This document shows positions 1 to 10,756 of a stretch of 64,000 bases of DNA, piece after piece. The position numbers and the translations under genes were made by a program. The DNA lies in assembly GCA_018902385.1 (NCBI GenBank), contig JABSSW010000023.1, forward strand, positions 310,001-374,000, given 5' to 3'. Every line of letters begins with the position of its first letter. Within the stretch, counting starts at the first letter, position 1. Under the pieces are notes generated by a model that searched no databases, was not told the DNA's origin, and saw nothing but the letters and a program-made list of their open reading frames with translations. This stretch comes from Physcia stellaris (Eukaryota > Ascomycota > Lecanoromycetes > Caliciales > Physciaceae).

Positions 1-729
1 TAGGCTGTTGGCAGAGTTGGGGTCGAGAAGCTGAAGCATTATGATACGGATACAAGCGCCCCATTGACAAGCATGAACCATTGTTGAAGCAGAATCGATC
101 GGAAAATTAGATGTTAGCCGACCACGAGCGGGTGGAGCGCTTGGATTAGCGGAGATGAGTAATCCCCTTGATTGGCCAGTTTCACAAAAATACTACACAG
201 AGGCAGCAGGGTTTAAATTTTGCTGAAATATAGTCTAGTATCTGAACAGGATAGAGGTCGTTTCGGTTGCACATAAAATCAGCCTCTCTGATCAATCTCC
301 GCCTTGAACATTTTCTCTTGAAACGGCGAATGCCGTTCGCTTGAATGGCCACTGTCAGCCCGTAGAAGCTGGACTGAGGTGTTGAAAGTTTGGATAGTTT
401 CGAGCTCTAGCCCTTTCGAGGCTATTCGTATTCTACGGAGTAATGTGCAACACATGCCCGTGGGCTGTGCCAAGCTCTGCAAAGATCTCCGCTAGGAGGA
501 TTATATACATGAGAAGGAGCAAATCTGCGAGTGGCTCGGTAAAGTCCCTTGATTTTGCGGAAACCCTAAGTCCAAGCCAACTGAGATACCCAAGAGCCGC
601 GGAGTATTAGTACATAGTACCTACAAGTCGTTGCCCCTCGCGGATAAAACTTCGACGATCATTTATTATTACTGTGGTCAAAGCTTCAGTCTTTCAGTGT
701 GAGACTACCATCCATAATCAGCAGCCGTC
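1..729. other. intergenic / upstream region of the CUE5-like gene
   Basis: I see no supportable gene here. The last 70 bases contain AT-rich promoter-like sequence ahead of the start codon at 730. The first 81 bases are open on the minus strand from an ATG at 81 to the window edge, too short to judge. Confidence 0.5.
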
Positions 730-2253
730 ATGTCAGATCCAGAGAAGCCTGTATGTCAGCCTCCTGCTAGCTGTCGTCACCATGGTCCGCTGACTGAAGA
801 ACCAGAAGCCGCCCGAATCCCCCACTACCGCGAGAGAGCTCGACTTCGACGATGAGCCACAAGACACTCCTGCCTCCCCTCAGCCTCGAACAGTAACTCC
901 AAAGAAAGACACACCAGCTACTCTGCCGACTCCAGGTTCAGACGAAGATGTTGCACCACCTAAGCCCCCACGACCTGGGAATCCAATGCTACAAGCGGAG
1001 AACACCCTGAAAGAAGCTTTCCCTACCATCGACGCTGCTGTTGTTCGTGCGGTATTGCGCGCAAGTGGTGGAAGTGTGGAACCTGCGTTCAACGCCCTTT
1101 TAGGTAAACACGGTAACTAACCTATCACGTATGGTGCTGACGCTTCAAAGGTATGTCTGATCCAGACTCTCAAGTGGAGCCTACACCGCCTCCCCAGCCG
1201 CCCCGAAGAACACAGTCGCCCTTGGCCGCCACTACAACAGCGCAAAGTCAACTTGCCGCCGATGAACAGTATGCACGCCAGCTTGCAGAACATTACAACG
1301 GTGCCGCTGCATATGAAGCTCCGAGAAGCGGGTCGAGGGGAGGCCAACAGAATGCTCCTCTGAGGCCTCAACAGAATTCCAGACCTAGCGATGGCTATGA
1401 TGACCGCGAACGCAGTTTCATCGATGGTAGACATCCACTTCACCATGCGAAACTGGACGTCTGCTTACAGTAGTGCAGATGATCTACCAGTCATACGCGA
1501 CAACATCAAGAAAGGATTCCTCGAGACGCAATCCAAAGTCAACAGTTGGGTGACTAATCTTAGGAAAAAGATTGATGGCGACGACGATGCTGAAGGCCAA
1601 GCTGTTCCTGCTACAGGCTTCCGATCAGGTTCAGTTCAGTCACAGTACGGTGGCCGGAGAAGTGGTGACTATCAGAGGCGGAGTCAAGACCAAGATAGAT
1701 ATGACGCTGATCCAAAAGTACTTGGAGATGATTTCACAGGCTTAAATTTGCGAGATACAGAGGGTAATGATCATCGAACCCTGAAAGAGCGCCAACGCTA
1801 AAATATACAGGCCCTCGGCGGTCTAGCCGCCCATTGGCAAATCCCGATCTGTTCAAACCAACGCCTTCACGTCCGCAGGGTCAAGGAGGTCGCCGAGTCT
1901 CCTTCCAAGAAGGACCACCTGAGACTATCGGTGTTCAGTCTCACCCAACACCCGACCCCACTGTTCGCCCTTCATCTGGCACTGGCAAATCAAGTAAATG
2001 GCAACCGCTGGCAGCAGTCGACCCGAGTCCTGTCGCGGACCATGACCCTTTTAGCTTGGGCGATAGTGACGAAGAGGAGGCGAAGAAAAGAGACGTTAGG
2101 GCAGATGACAGCGAACGTCTGAAGCAAGCGGCAGCAGAGGCCATGTCTGGTGATATCGGGACAGCAGGTGGTAAGAAGCTCGAAGCCCACGACAGAAGTG
2201 GTAGCCTTGGGACAAGAGATAGGGAGACCGAGAATTTGGTATCAAAGACCTAG
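730..2253 (+). CDS. CUE5: CUE-domain ubiquitin-binding protein, Cue5-like
   Basis: Five exons: 730-750, 806-1103, 1151-1426, 1479-1763 and 1811-2253, giving about 440 residues. The first acceptor could instead be at 799, which adds two residues in frame. Residues about 66-107 form a CUE domain (NPMLQ start, A-F-P in helix 1, dileucine-type ALLG end), a ubiquitin-binding fold. A second conserved block follows at about 143-151 (ADEQYARQL), as in fungal Cue5 proteins. The remainder is low-complexity, rich in Pro, Ser and Arg, and probably disordered. In yeast Cue5 is an autophagy receptor that links ubiquitylated cargo to Atg8; that role is inferred here by family. The phases of all four introns join cleanly. 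The gene converges on MZT1 with only 147 bp between stop codons. Confidence 0.88.
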
Positions 2254-2400
2254 AGGAGTCCATGTGGCTGGACTAGGTCGATAATCCATTTGTAGCAAAC
2301 GGGGCATGCAGTCATTCAATCATTCCAAAGCAGTATTTTCGTTCACGCTGGGTATCACTCCTTTGATATTCTCACTAAGCCGGGGGTCCTGAAAAAAACC

Positions 2401-2730
2401 CTACGGTGACTCAGAACTCCGAAGCGCGTCTTTGGCTGCCTCTTGCCGTAGTTTCTTGATGACTGCCTGTGGAATAAATGATCATCAGCCTGGATCCCCC
2501 AGGCAACTACACAACCGAGTGAACAAACCGCAACAGCGTCTGGATGAACCCCGTTCTCCACTAAAGAAACGCAAAGGGATACTGCCTGACGGTCGAGATG
2601 TGTGTTCTGTACAGCATAAGTATATTTGACAGGTCGAGTGAGATGATCGAACCAGAAGTGTAGCTAATTCATGCAGGATGTCAATAATTTCCTTCGCGGC
2701 TAGACGCTTGTTCTCCGATGCGGCAGGCAT
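2401..2730 (-). CDS. MZT1: mitotic-spindle organizing protein 1 (MOZART1)
   Basis: Three tiny exons on the minus strand: 2653-2730, 2529-2606 and 2401-2466, encoding 73 residues; all junctions are phase 0. The product starts MPAASENKRLAAKEIIDILH, continues through a block containing ENGVHPDAVA, and ends with a Lys/Arg-rich helix starting AVIKKLRQEA. Length and these blocks are the family hallmarks. MOZART1 binds GCP subunits and recruits the gamma-tubulin ring complex to spindle pole bodies. Introns are 46 bp (2607-2652) and 62 bp (2467-2528). No long open frame marks this gene, so it is easy to miss. It diverges from the DHA2 transporter gene at 3266. Confidence 0.93.
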
Positions 2731-3265
2731 CCTAGGATTTCAATCTGGGTTGTCTTGATAGTATTTATCTTCTTGTTGTCCATAGGGTTACGAAGCTGAG
2801 CGTATCTCCGTAGCGCAACGCTCATGACTGTCGCATATGTTTGAACGTTGACTCGACGTAGTCGCGACAGAACTGCGGGTCGAGTTCCGTGAGAGCGGAA
2901 GCTTTCCTAGCGCCGGCTATTGTCTCCTAAGCCCGTGGACTTTGGCAGTCGCTTTCGTTTCTCCATGCATCGACCCTGACTAACCAATGACGCAGACTAA
3001 GGTATTATATTAATGTGTGCTTCCTTCTTCAAACAGCGATAGATCTCTGTGCTGACGGATCCTCTCATAATGGACCTAAGAATCCCGCCCTTCCTTCACG
3101 GAGTCACCGTTCATTTCAATAACTCCCGGATATCGTAGTGTTTCCACTTTGTTGAAGCTCATTTGTTACATTCCTGAGTTTCTTACGTTCATACAATCTT
3201 TTCAATCCCACGTAAATCTTATTCATAACATTTAGAAACTGGGGGAAGATAACACTGAAATTGTA
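2731..3265. other. divergent promoter region MZT1 / DHA2 transporter
   Basis: This 535-bp stretch separates two divergent start codons. I see no exon-like sequence. The 150 bases before 3266 are AT-rich, consistent with a promoter and 5' UTR. Confidence 0.5.
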
Positions 3266-4771
3266 ATGGAGGAACCGATGCACGATGACAGGGATGCCCA
3301 GCACGATGCTGAGAAAGAATCCGGAGACAATGGCCTGGCGAAAGAAGCAGCGCCCAAACCTCCTTTCTCATTGCCGCGCGAGATACTATTCGTGGCAATC
3401 ATTTGCTCCGCTCAACTTCTAACCCAAGCTGGCTTCGCTCAAGCAATAGTCCCGCTGCACATCACCGGAGACAGTTTCGCAACTACCAATCCTGGGCAAC
3501 TCAGCTGGTTCGCAGCAGCCTATTCCTTGACCGTGGGAACTTTCATTCTCATTGCTGGACGCCTTGGTGATATACTCGGCCACAAACATCTCTTCATTGC
3601 GGGCTATCTGTGGTTTGCTCTGTGGTCACTAGTCGCAGGACTCAGCGTATATTCCCATTCTCCGATCTTTTTCAACATATGTCGTGCCCTGCAAGGCATC
3701 GGGCCAGCTCTTTTACTTCCTAATGCCTTGGCTATTTTAGGGCGAACTTATCCACAAGGAAGACGCAAGGAGATGATATTCAGTCTTTTCGGTGCAACTG
3801 CCCCCAACGGATTCCTAGTTGGCGCTGTGTTTACTTCTTTACTTGCTGAACGGGCATGGTGGCCATGGGGCTACTGGATTATGGCCATCACGTGCGTCTT
3901 AGCTGCGATCCTCTCCTATTTCGTCATTCCTTCTGCCGCGTCAGAGCCATTATCCAACACGTCGTTTGATTATCTTGGTTCTATCCTCGGGGTTGCTGGG
4001 CTCATTCTCTTCAACGTGGCATGGAATCAAGCCCCGATCGTTGGCTGGGGTGCCCCTTATGTCATCGTCTTACTCATCCTAGGACTACTGCTGCTCGCAG
4101 TGTTCTTTGCTGTCGAAAGGAAAGTTTCCACACCATTGGTCCCTTTCGCGGCTTTCTCCGGTAAGACTGGCTTCGTACTCGGCTGCATTGCCCTGGGCTG
4201 GTCAAGCTTCGGTATCTGGCTTTTCTATTTTTGGCAATTCGCCGAGATCTTGAGAGGGCTCTCTCCCCTGGTTGTATCTGCTCAGATTGTCCCTGCTGGT
4301 ATCTCTGGACTGTGTGCAGCAGTCACCACAGGTATACTGCTCAGTCGCCTGCACCCTTCATACATCATGACGTTCGCTATGCTGGCATTTTGCACTGGAA
4401 ACATACTCTTTGCAACCATGCCCGTCGTTCAAAACTACTGGCTGCAAGCATTCTTTTCAATAATCATCACGCCGTGGGGGATGGATATGAGCTTTCCGGC
4501 GGCGACCATAATACTCAGCGACTATATGCCTCGGGAGCATCAAGGTCTTGCGGCATCATTGGTCAACACGGTGGTGAACTATTCAATATCGATCGGGTTA
4601 GGGATTGGTGGTACCGTGGAGGTTCAGGTGAACAGAGGCAACCAAGATATGATACGAGGGTATAGAGGTGCATGGTATGCTGGCATTGGTCTAAGCGGGT
4701 TGGGCGTCATTCTTGGCTTGTACTTTATACTCACTGAGCAAGTCCAGAGGCGTCATGCCACGAAAGCATAG
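3266..4771 (+). CDS. major facilitator superfamily transporter, DHA2 family
   Basis: Single-exon gene of 501 residues. A charged cytosolic N-terminus (about 1-38) is followed by closely spaced hydrophobic helices to the end. The MFS signature GRLGDILGHK lies at 98-107 between the second and third helices, and RALQGIGPALLLPNA at about 140-154 matches the drug:H+ antiporter motif in the fourth and fifth helices. It resembles the fungal 14-helix DHA2 group that includes Atr1/Amf1-like proteins, which export drugs or move small cations such as ammonium and borate. Substrate cannot be read from the sequence. It sits in the plasma or vacuolar membrane by analogy. A second Met at residue 5 is an alternative start. 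Confidence 0.9.
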   Translation: MEEPMHDDRDAQHDAEKESGDNGLAKEAAPKPPFSLPREILFVAIICSAQLLTQAGFAQAIVPLHITGDSFATTNPGQLSWFAAAYSLTVGTFILIAGRLGDILGHKHLFIAGYLWFALWSLVAGLSVYSHSPIFFNICRALQGIGPALLLPNALAILGRTYPQGRRKEMIFSLFGATAPNGFLVGAVFTSLLAERAWWPWGYWIMAITCVLAAILSYFVIPSAASEPLSNTSFDYLGSILGVAGLILFNVAWNQAPIVGWGAPYVIVLLILGLLLLAVFFAVERKVSTPLVPFAAFSGKTGFVLGCIALGWSSFGIWLFYFWQFAEILRGLSPLVVSAQIVPAGISGLCAAVTTGILLSRLHPSYIMTFAMLAFCTGNILFATMPVVQNYWLQAFFSIIITPWGMDMSFPAATIILSDYMPREHQGLAASLVNTVVNYSISIGLGIGGTVEVQVNRGNQDMIRGYRGAWYAGIGLSGLGVILGLYFILTEQVQRRHATKA

Positions 4772-5598
4772 ATTGTACAAAGCAGAAATTTCATTGATAC
4801 CCGTATACGAAGTATTGTCGTAGTTGTAGTATCGAATCTACCTCTCTGCTTGTTGAACTGGCCGCGATGTAGCTATGATGGTAGGTGGCTTGCTCCACCC
4901 TCGTGCAGAGATGTTGAAGGCGAGTTACTGGCTGTCACTGGACATGCCTATGAACTGCTGCAGTAGTCGGGTACTATCAAGGATTACTACCTTTGCGACG
5001 ATATGCAAGTCTTGATGTTTCTGATCGATGAAGCTGATACAGCTTCCATCGTGCAACCGGTCGCATGAGGTCCCCCCAATCGAGCATCAAATCCTGACAG
5101 TTCTCCACGATAACATCGATTGTTTTTTCCTTTTCATCTTTACCGTGTTCAACCCACCCGATAGCAGGTTCCAACTTGATCCGCTCGAGATCCCATAGAT
5201 ATTTACCAATAGCAGGTCACTTTTAGTTCATACCACGTGATGTGATCAGCTCACGATTCTGTACCTCGAAAGATATCCAATCTTCCTTATCTTGCTGGAG
5301 ATACTTTCTCGGAAGCACTGCTCTGAGGTATTGCCTCGTGGAAGTACCGAAGATGATCGTGTTGAGAAGAGACTGATGATCACGTGTTGGGAATGTCTCA
5401 AAATAGGATGATTGTGCTTTTTCACATGCAAGTGGCGGCTCGGTTCCTGCTTCTGCTCCGATACAAACAACATGATGCTACCTACATGTACTCTCTTCTA
5501 TTCTTTACTTCAGTAATGCTCAAGTTCTAGCCCTATCTTCATTTCTTTCGCTTATGGCCGTCGCCTATCCTCAATGACCACCGTTATCCTGTCACTAA
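4772..5598. other. intergenic region with a possible degraded coding fragment
   Basis: It lies between the transporter stop and the CHY/RING ligase start. The minus strand is open from 5216 to 4977 with protein-like composition (see findings) but no start or gene context. Two CACGTG hexamers lie at 5234 and 5391, in the likely promoter of the downstream gene. Confidence 0.45.
5234..5396. promoter_or_regulatory. pair of CACGTG E-boxes upstream of the CHY/RING ligase
   Basis: Palindromic CACGTG occurs at 5234-5239 and 5391-5396, about 365 and 205 bp before the start codon at 5599. CACGTG is the core site of bHLH regulators such as Cbf1-type proteins. Two copies within 160 bp are suggestive only. 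Confidence 0.3.
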
Positions 5599-7836
5599 AT
5601 GACCCAATTCCTACCCACCTTTCCCGCCTTCATCACTCGCCGCTTTTCTCGAACCAGCAATGACGATGATGTCGCAAACAGTAGCTCGCCCATCTCTTAC
5701 CCTGATACTTCAGTTGCCGTGGAAAGCGATGGAAGCGCGCTGTCAGTCTCCCCCACCCAGGCACCAGAAGGGACAACCTTGAATCCCTTGAACCGTGCAT
5801 ATACTCCTTCACACGAGACCAGACGACCAGAGCAGCCGCCAGCTACTGAATACGACTCCTCGGAAAGGGAGCTGCAAGTTTGGGAGCATGCAAGACCAAT
5901 AGATTTGGATTTGCTGGCAAGCCAAGTCGCTCGGGAGGATGCGCAAGCACAAAGGATAACGCCTACCCACATTGAGGGTGACGCCTCAAGCAGCTCTCTA
6001 CAGGAAGCGGCTCATGGTCTCAGATCCGCTGCCTCATCTGTCAGCAGTTCTATTCGATCAGCCCAAGATGCTCCATTAGATTCCACGTTACCTGAGGACG
6101 ACGGCATGGCGATGATGCGAGCTCGGATATTGATGTTACAGAAAAGCTCAGCGTCAAGTGAGGAGAAAGCCCGCCAGATGCTTGCATTGATGACAGAACA
6201 ATACAATGCCTCTCAAGCTATTCTACAGTCTCAGCGACCCTTGGAAGCTCGCCATCGTTCAAGTTTCGCCAGCCCCGAGTTGCGAATTTCCACCAGTTCT
6301 GATCACTCCATCGAGGCCATGAATCTCACATCTTCACCTCCTACATCTCCGTCATCGCACTGTAGTGATACTGAACATATTCAATTAACGTCTGAGGATC
6401 GTCAGCCTACGTACTATAAACGAACTCGACGGCCTTCTGATGGTCATGGCTCCAGTGGACGAGCGCTGGAGTATGGCACTGGGTCGGGAGATTCAGATGA
6501 AGATGTGATGGCGTTTGGATGCCCTCATTATAAGCGAAACATCAAACTGCGATGCTCTACATGCAGCCGCTGGTACACATGCAGATTCTGCCATGATGCA
6601 GTCGAAGATCACAAGCTTGTCAGGCGAGAAACGAAACACATGATGTGTATGTTCTGCAATTGTCCGCAAAAAGCTTCTGGTGTCTGCATAGAGTGTGAGC
6701 AAAGTGCCGCCTGGTATTATTGCGATGTTTGTAAGCTGTGGGATGACAATCCCAACAGGAGTATTTACCATTGCGATGATTGCGGTATCTGTCGAGTAGG
6801 ACAAGGCATTGGGAAGGATTTCTATCATTGCAAGGTAGGCCAACCACCGAGATCACATCGAGATATAGCTAAGCCATATCCAGACTTGTGGTGTATGCCT
6901 TGAAATAGGAATCGCAGAGTCACATCGCTGCATTGAGCGCTCAACTGACTGCGACTGTCCGATCTGTGGCGACTATATGTTCACCTCCCCAGAGAAGGTT
7001 GTTTTCATGAAGTGCGGTCATAGCATTCATCAAAAATGCTATCATGAGCATACAAAGCGCTCATACCGATGCCCGATCTGTAGTAGAAGTGTGCTCAATA
7101 TGGAAACCCACTTTGAGCATCTCAAGCGCCTTATTGAAATACAACCTATGCCCCCTCATTTGCAAGATACTAAGGCTTGGGTATACTGCAACGACTGTAG
7201 CGCCAAAACCACCGTCAAGTATCATTGGCTTGGTTGCGCCTGCGATGTGTAAGTTGCATTTTCCGACTTCCGTTTTCGATCACGGTTGATAGCTTTTAGT
7301 TGTGACTCCTTCAACACTGCAATGCTTCGCATTCTCAGAATCCCAGAGTCCGATTCTGCAATTCCTCTTGACACTGCGGACTTCCGGGACGAACAGGCAT
7401 CACCGCACCCTGTCCGACCAGTTTCTCGAGGCAGAAGCTCGCAGTTAACAGGACCAACCTTACGTACTGGCATGTCAGTATCAGCTGTAGAGGCTGCGAT
7501 CACGGCCCAGGCTCCTCCTGCAAACCGGATACAACGGACGATACGATCCGCTTCGCCTGTGTTACGAAGCCAGCAGCTCGACCTAGAGTCATCTGACACG
7601 TTGGGCTCAGATGAAGATGGCTCCGATGAGGTGTCTTTTTGGGGGGTAGTCCTCGTCCGGGAGAAAGGCTAAGGTCCCCATCTAGTCAACCAAACACTGA
7701 CACAGTCCCTGCTCAGGACGGGAGTGACGCCAGCAGTAGTGGTTGTGATGAATTCAGCGACGATGAGGACGAAGATCCGAGTGATGAGCTTGGCAGTGAT
7801 GACAGTGATGAGATGGAGCTTGTGGGTCACATCTAG
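5599..7836 (+). CDS. CHY zinc finger / RING finger E3 ubiquitin ligase (RCHY1/Pirh2-like)
   Basis: Exons 5599-6834, 6884-7248, 7300-7645 and probably 7717-7836, about 688 residues. The N-terminal 300 residues are Ser-rich and likely disordered. A CHY zinc finger starts near residue 307 (CPHYKRNIKLRC), is followed by the CTCHY zinc region, a RING finger near 437-480 (CPIC, CGHSIH, CPIC) and a C-terminal zinc ribbon. This order is that of RCHY1/Pirh2, an E3 ligase that transfers ubiquitin from an E2. The tail is acidic and ends DEMELVGHI, as fungal relatives do. The last junction is uncertain: either a 71-bp intron (7646-7716, branch CTGAC, weak donor gtagtc) or a one-base loss in the G run at 7641-7646. 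Introns at 6835-6883 and 7249-7299 are firm. Confidence 0.9.
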
Positions 7837-8447
7837 GATCCGGGAAGGTTGAGAGTAAGCGGTACTGTTTCACAGTTATTTCGTACGGCTCACGGCCCTA
7901 TTGTATTTTTATACCCAGCATTGCAGGTAGGAAATGTCTCCATAGCTCGCATTCTGAATTGGCTCAGCTGGAGTACGGACACTGTTCCTCGTGTTTTTAC
8001 AATGTATAAACTATGCCTATCAACCATTATCATCAGCTCAGTCGTGTTGCTTCTCGGTGGTAGCTCAATTGTTGAGCTTGGAGGACCTATCTTAAGTCGC
8101 GACCGCTCATGCTAGGTTGACTTTCAATTTGACAGGACCTTGGACAACTCAGAACTCCCAACTTTTAGCGTTGAAGCTGGGTTCCAGGGGTCGGCAGCGA
8201 GCTCACGGCCTGTGATAATGGTATGCGGTGAAAGGAATTGTTTCAGTAGGCGATGCCCAATTCAGCTCCTAAAGATTAGACCGCTATCACAGCCTTGGAC
8301 TATGTTCACTGGACACGACTATACAGCATTGAAGAAGCAAGTCGAGAACCGACGATCGGATCGGAAGCCCTCTACTTGGCTGGCCACAAGAGGACAGCAA
8401 TACATGGAAAAGAAACAACAGAAACGAAGAATCGCCGCCTTCGGGCA
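7837..8447. other. intergenic, no supportable gene
   Basis: Short open frames occur on the plus strand (7849-8115 and 8140-8451), but none has a recognisable domain or a consistent splice partner. The first part is probably the 3' UTR of the CHY/RING gene. Confidence 0.4.
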
Positions 8448-9180
8448 TTAAATCCTCTCTGGCCCACTACCAACGCGCAGTGGACTGCGACACATCCTAT
8501 TCGCATCCACAGCAGCGATCCTCTTCGGCTTTCTAACCCCAGCCTCGTATCCCGCTACCGACATTCCACCGACCGCTATCCCGGAGGCCGGCTCTCCATC
8601 CAACCCACCCTCTCCGACTCCCGAATCCGCAGACTTCGACCTTTGGCGCACAGCAGTCGGCAGGTCCGACTTCCACGTCACGTGGCGCCCGCCGCCAGCT
8701 CCCACCGGCGCTCTCTTATCTCCATCCAGCTTCTCTCCCTCTCCCTCCTTCTCCTGCTTCTCTTTCCCCTCCCCTTGCACCTCCCCACCATCCCCACCCC
8801 TCAAAAACTCTTGATACAAGAGCCAGATACCAAACGGACTCTCCCCATCCACCAGCTCCACATCTCCGCGCCCCACCGCCCTCGCGCCCCCACCCCCTCA
8901 GGATCTTCGGCTGCCGTCGCAGCGGCACCGGCGCCGTCTCGAAGATGTCGAAGGGTGCGGCGGTGGGAGATATCGTGCGGCTGCTTGTGCGCGAACCGCA
9001 GGTGGCGTTGGTGGACCGGGCGGTGCTGGTGCTTTCGGTCGGGGGAGGGGGGAGGGGAGGGCTATGTCCTCGGGGTCGCAGGTGGCGCTGGTGGACCAGG
9101 CTGGGGAGGATGGGCGGGGGTGGTGAGGGGGCATTTTTGGCTGTTGTTGAGGGGTATAGTGTATGTGAGATGAGATGAGA
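8448..9180. other. GC-rich, strand-skewed region; possible but unassigned coding sequence
   Basis: The plus strand is pyrimidine-rich to about 8900 and then G-rich, and frames stay open on both strands. On the minus strand 8448-8876 reads as a 142-residue protein containing SPFGIWLLYQEFL; on the plus strand another frame from about 8452 to 8814 encodes a hydrophobic stretch (HILFASTAAILFGFLTPA) followed by a Pro/Ser-rich tail. I cannot tell which, if either, is real. A 23-bp motif beginning gcaggtggcg is repeated 80 bp apart at 8998 and 9078. Confidence 0.3.
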
Positions 9181-9185
9181 TGAGA
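9166..9185. repeat. (TGAGA)4 microsatellite
   Basis: Four perfect tandem copies of TGAGA at the end of the GC-rich region. Confidence 0.9.
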
Positions 9186-10192
9186 GCAGATGGAGTCACT
9201 TATTGGATCTTGGGAAGATAGAGATGGGAATGGATATTAGTGAGGCGAGTAGTATTGATGAGGAGGAGGAAGAAGAGGGGAGAAGGTGAAATGGATTGGA
9301 GGTGTGTGGATATATATATAGTAGAAAAGGTGGGCAGTATTGGAAGGGGAAAGTATGGCTTGGGATACAAGCCTGAGTAACCCATTATCCCAACTCCAGC
9401 AGGAGAATGGCCAAGTGCCGTACCGTGCAGGATAACGGTTGAGTTCGGCCGGGTGTGGCTTGGGGGAATTCAACCCATTGGGAGACTCAACGGATGTCCC
9501 ACGGAAGGGAATGGATGGGCGTTGAGCAAAGTTTGCGAAATTCAGTCCGTCGGTGGAGTGAGATCCTGTTGAGAATGGGGGTCAACGGAATCGAAAGTTG
9601 ATGCTTTGGCTATCCCCCGGTCTGATGAGGTGCGGTTCTGCCTCCCATGCATCGCTACTGATACACCCATTATGGCAAGATTCGTACTCCTCATCCGTGG
9701 TAGAAAATATATGAATGTGGTATGGAGATGCTATGAAGAAGATAGCATCTTCTGATTTTGTCTCAAGTTGGGTAATCCTAGATTTGTTCCCTGTATGCCC
9801 CGCTGTCTAGATAGTGATCAGATGACTACGCTCGAAGGTAGATTGAATAGGCAAAGAACGATGTATCGAAAGCGAGGATTTAGAGTGATTGGAAGATCAA
9901 CGCCCCTGTACTTGAGGTGGGAGGAGCAAAAAAAAACTAAGAGATGTGAGAAGCAAAAAGGCAAACGGTGGAAACAGTGCAAACTTCAATGCTGTAGAAG
10001 CTGCAATGACAAGATATTCAAACACAAGCAACCCGTACAATCAATTGATCCCGAACATCGCGACGAGAACCCAGTAGCTGTAATTGTCCCAAAAGAAAAA
10101 CCCAAGAATCCCAGAAAATACCCCACGCTTATCCAAGAAAAATCCGAATCCCAATACAAACACTTTTCCTCTTTCCCAGCTTCCATCCACAT
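9186..10192. other. intergenic, no supportable gene
   Basis: Purine-rich sequence (9186-9300) with a short TA run near 9310, then unremarkable sequence. An open frame at 9768-10247 (+) is very basic, has no domain, and overlaps the 3' end of the better-supported minus-strand gene. Confidence 0.45.
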
Positions 10193-10756
10193 CTACTCCA
10201 TACTCGGCAGCTTCCTCCCGGCAACAAAGGTCCAAACCTCCTCATAGGGTGTCCACTCCTTGGTGCTAGCATATCGTCGCCAAAACCGGAAGATCTCGGT
10301 CAGATACCCCTTCCTCGGCTCCTGAGCTTCAACGTCGTGAACCAATGCCCCCAAGGCGAGTGCAGACTCCATCAGATCTGTCCCTAGCCTTTCCTGTGCT
10401 TCCTCATAACTCCCATGCTTGTATACGAGCGCGAGATACTTGACGGCGAATTCCTGAAGCAGCAGCCGCATGTTGGCTTCGTAGCGGGCGAGCTCGGCCG
10501 AGATCTTGCCGGCGAGGTGGTAGCTCTCTGCATTGGCTTTGAAGAGAATGGCGGCGAGGGGGAAGTAGTCTGGGTGGTTGCGGTGGTAGAAAGGGTCGCC
10601 GTCGCTTTGGAGGGTGTTGATATGAGTGGTTGTGCCAATGTTAAGGGTGGAGAGCTGGGCAAGGAGGTCGAAGGTGGTGGCATAACTACCTGTCGACATG
10701 TGATCCGCGAACTCGGGGATGTAGGGTTGTTGCATGGTGATGGTTTGAGTATGCAT
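10193..10756 (-). CDS. hypothetical protein, 187 aa
   Basis: Intronless open frame on the minus strand with a balanced, globular composition rich in predicted helices (for example the stretch around YLALVYKHGSYEEAQERLG). I do not recognise a family. No signal peptide or membrane helix is visible. Overlapping frames on both strands are of low complexity and lack such composition, which favours this frame. It lies 457 bp downstream of nothing obvious and is tandem with RRN6 on the same strand. An in-frame Met at residue 8 is an alternative start. Confidence 0.68.
   Translation of the reverse strand: MHTQTITMQQPYIPEFADHMSTGSYATTFDLLAQLSTLNIGTTTHINTLQSDGDPFYHRNHPDYFPLAAILFKANAESYHLAGKISAELARYEANMRLLLQEFAVKYLALVYKHGSYEEAQERLGTDLMESALALGALVHDVEAQEPRKGYLTEIFRFWRRYASTKEWTPYEEVWTFVAGRKLPSME

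Noticed and set aside
1-81. Minus-strand open frame from an ATG at 81 to the left edge (27 codons)
   Set aside because: Too short to show domain, codon bias or splice context; could be chance.
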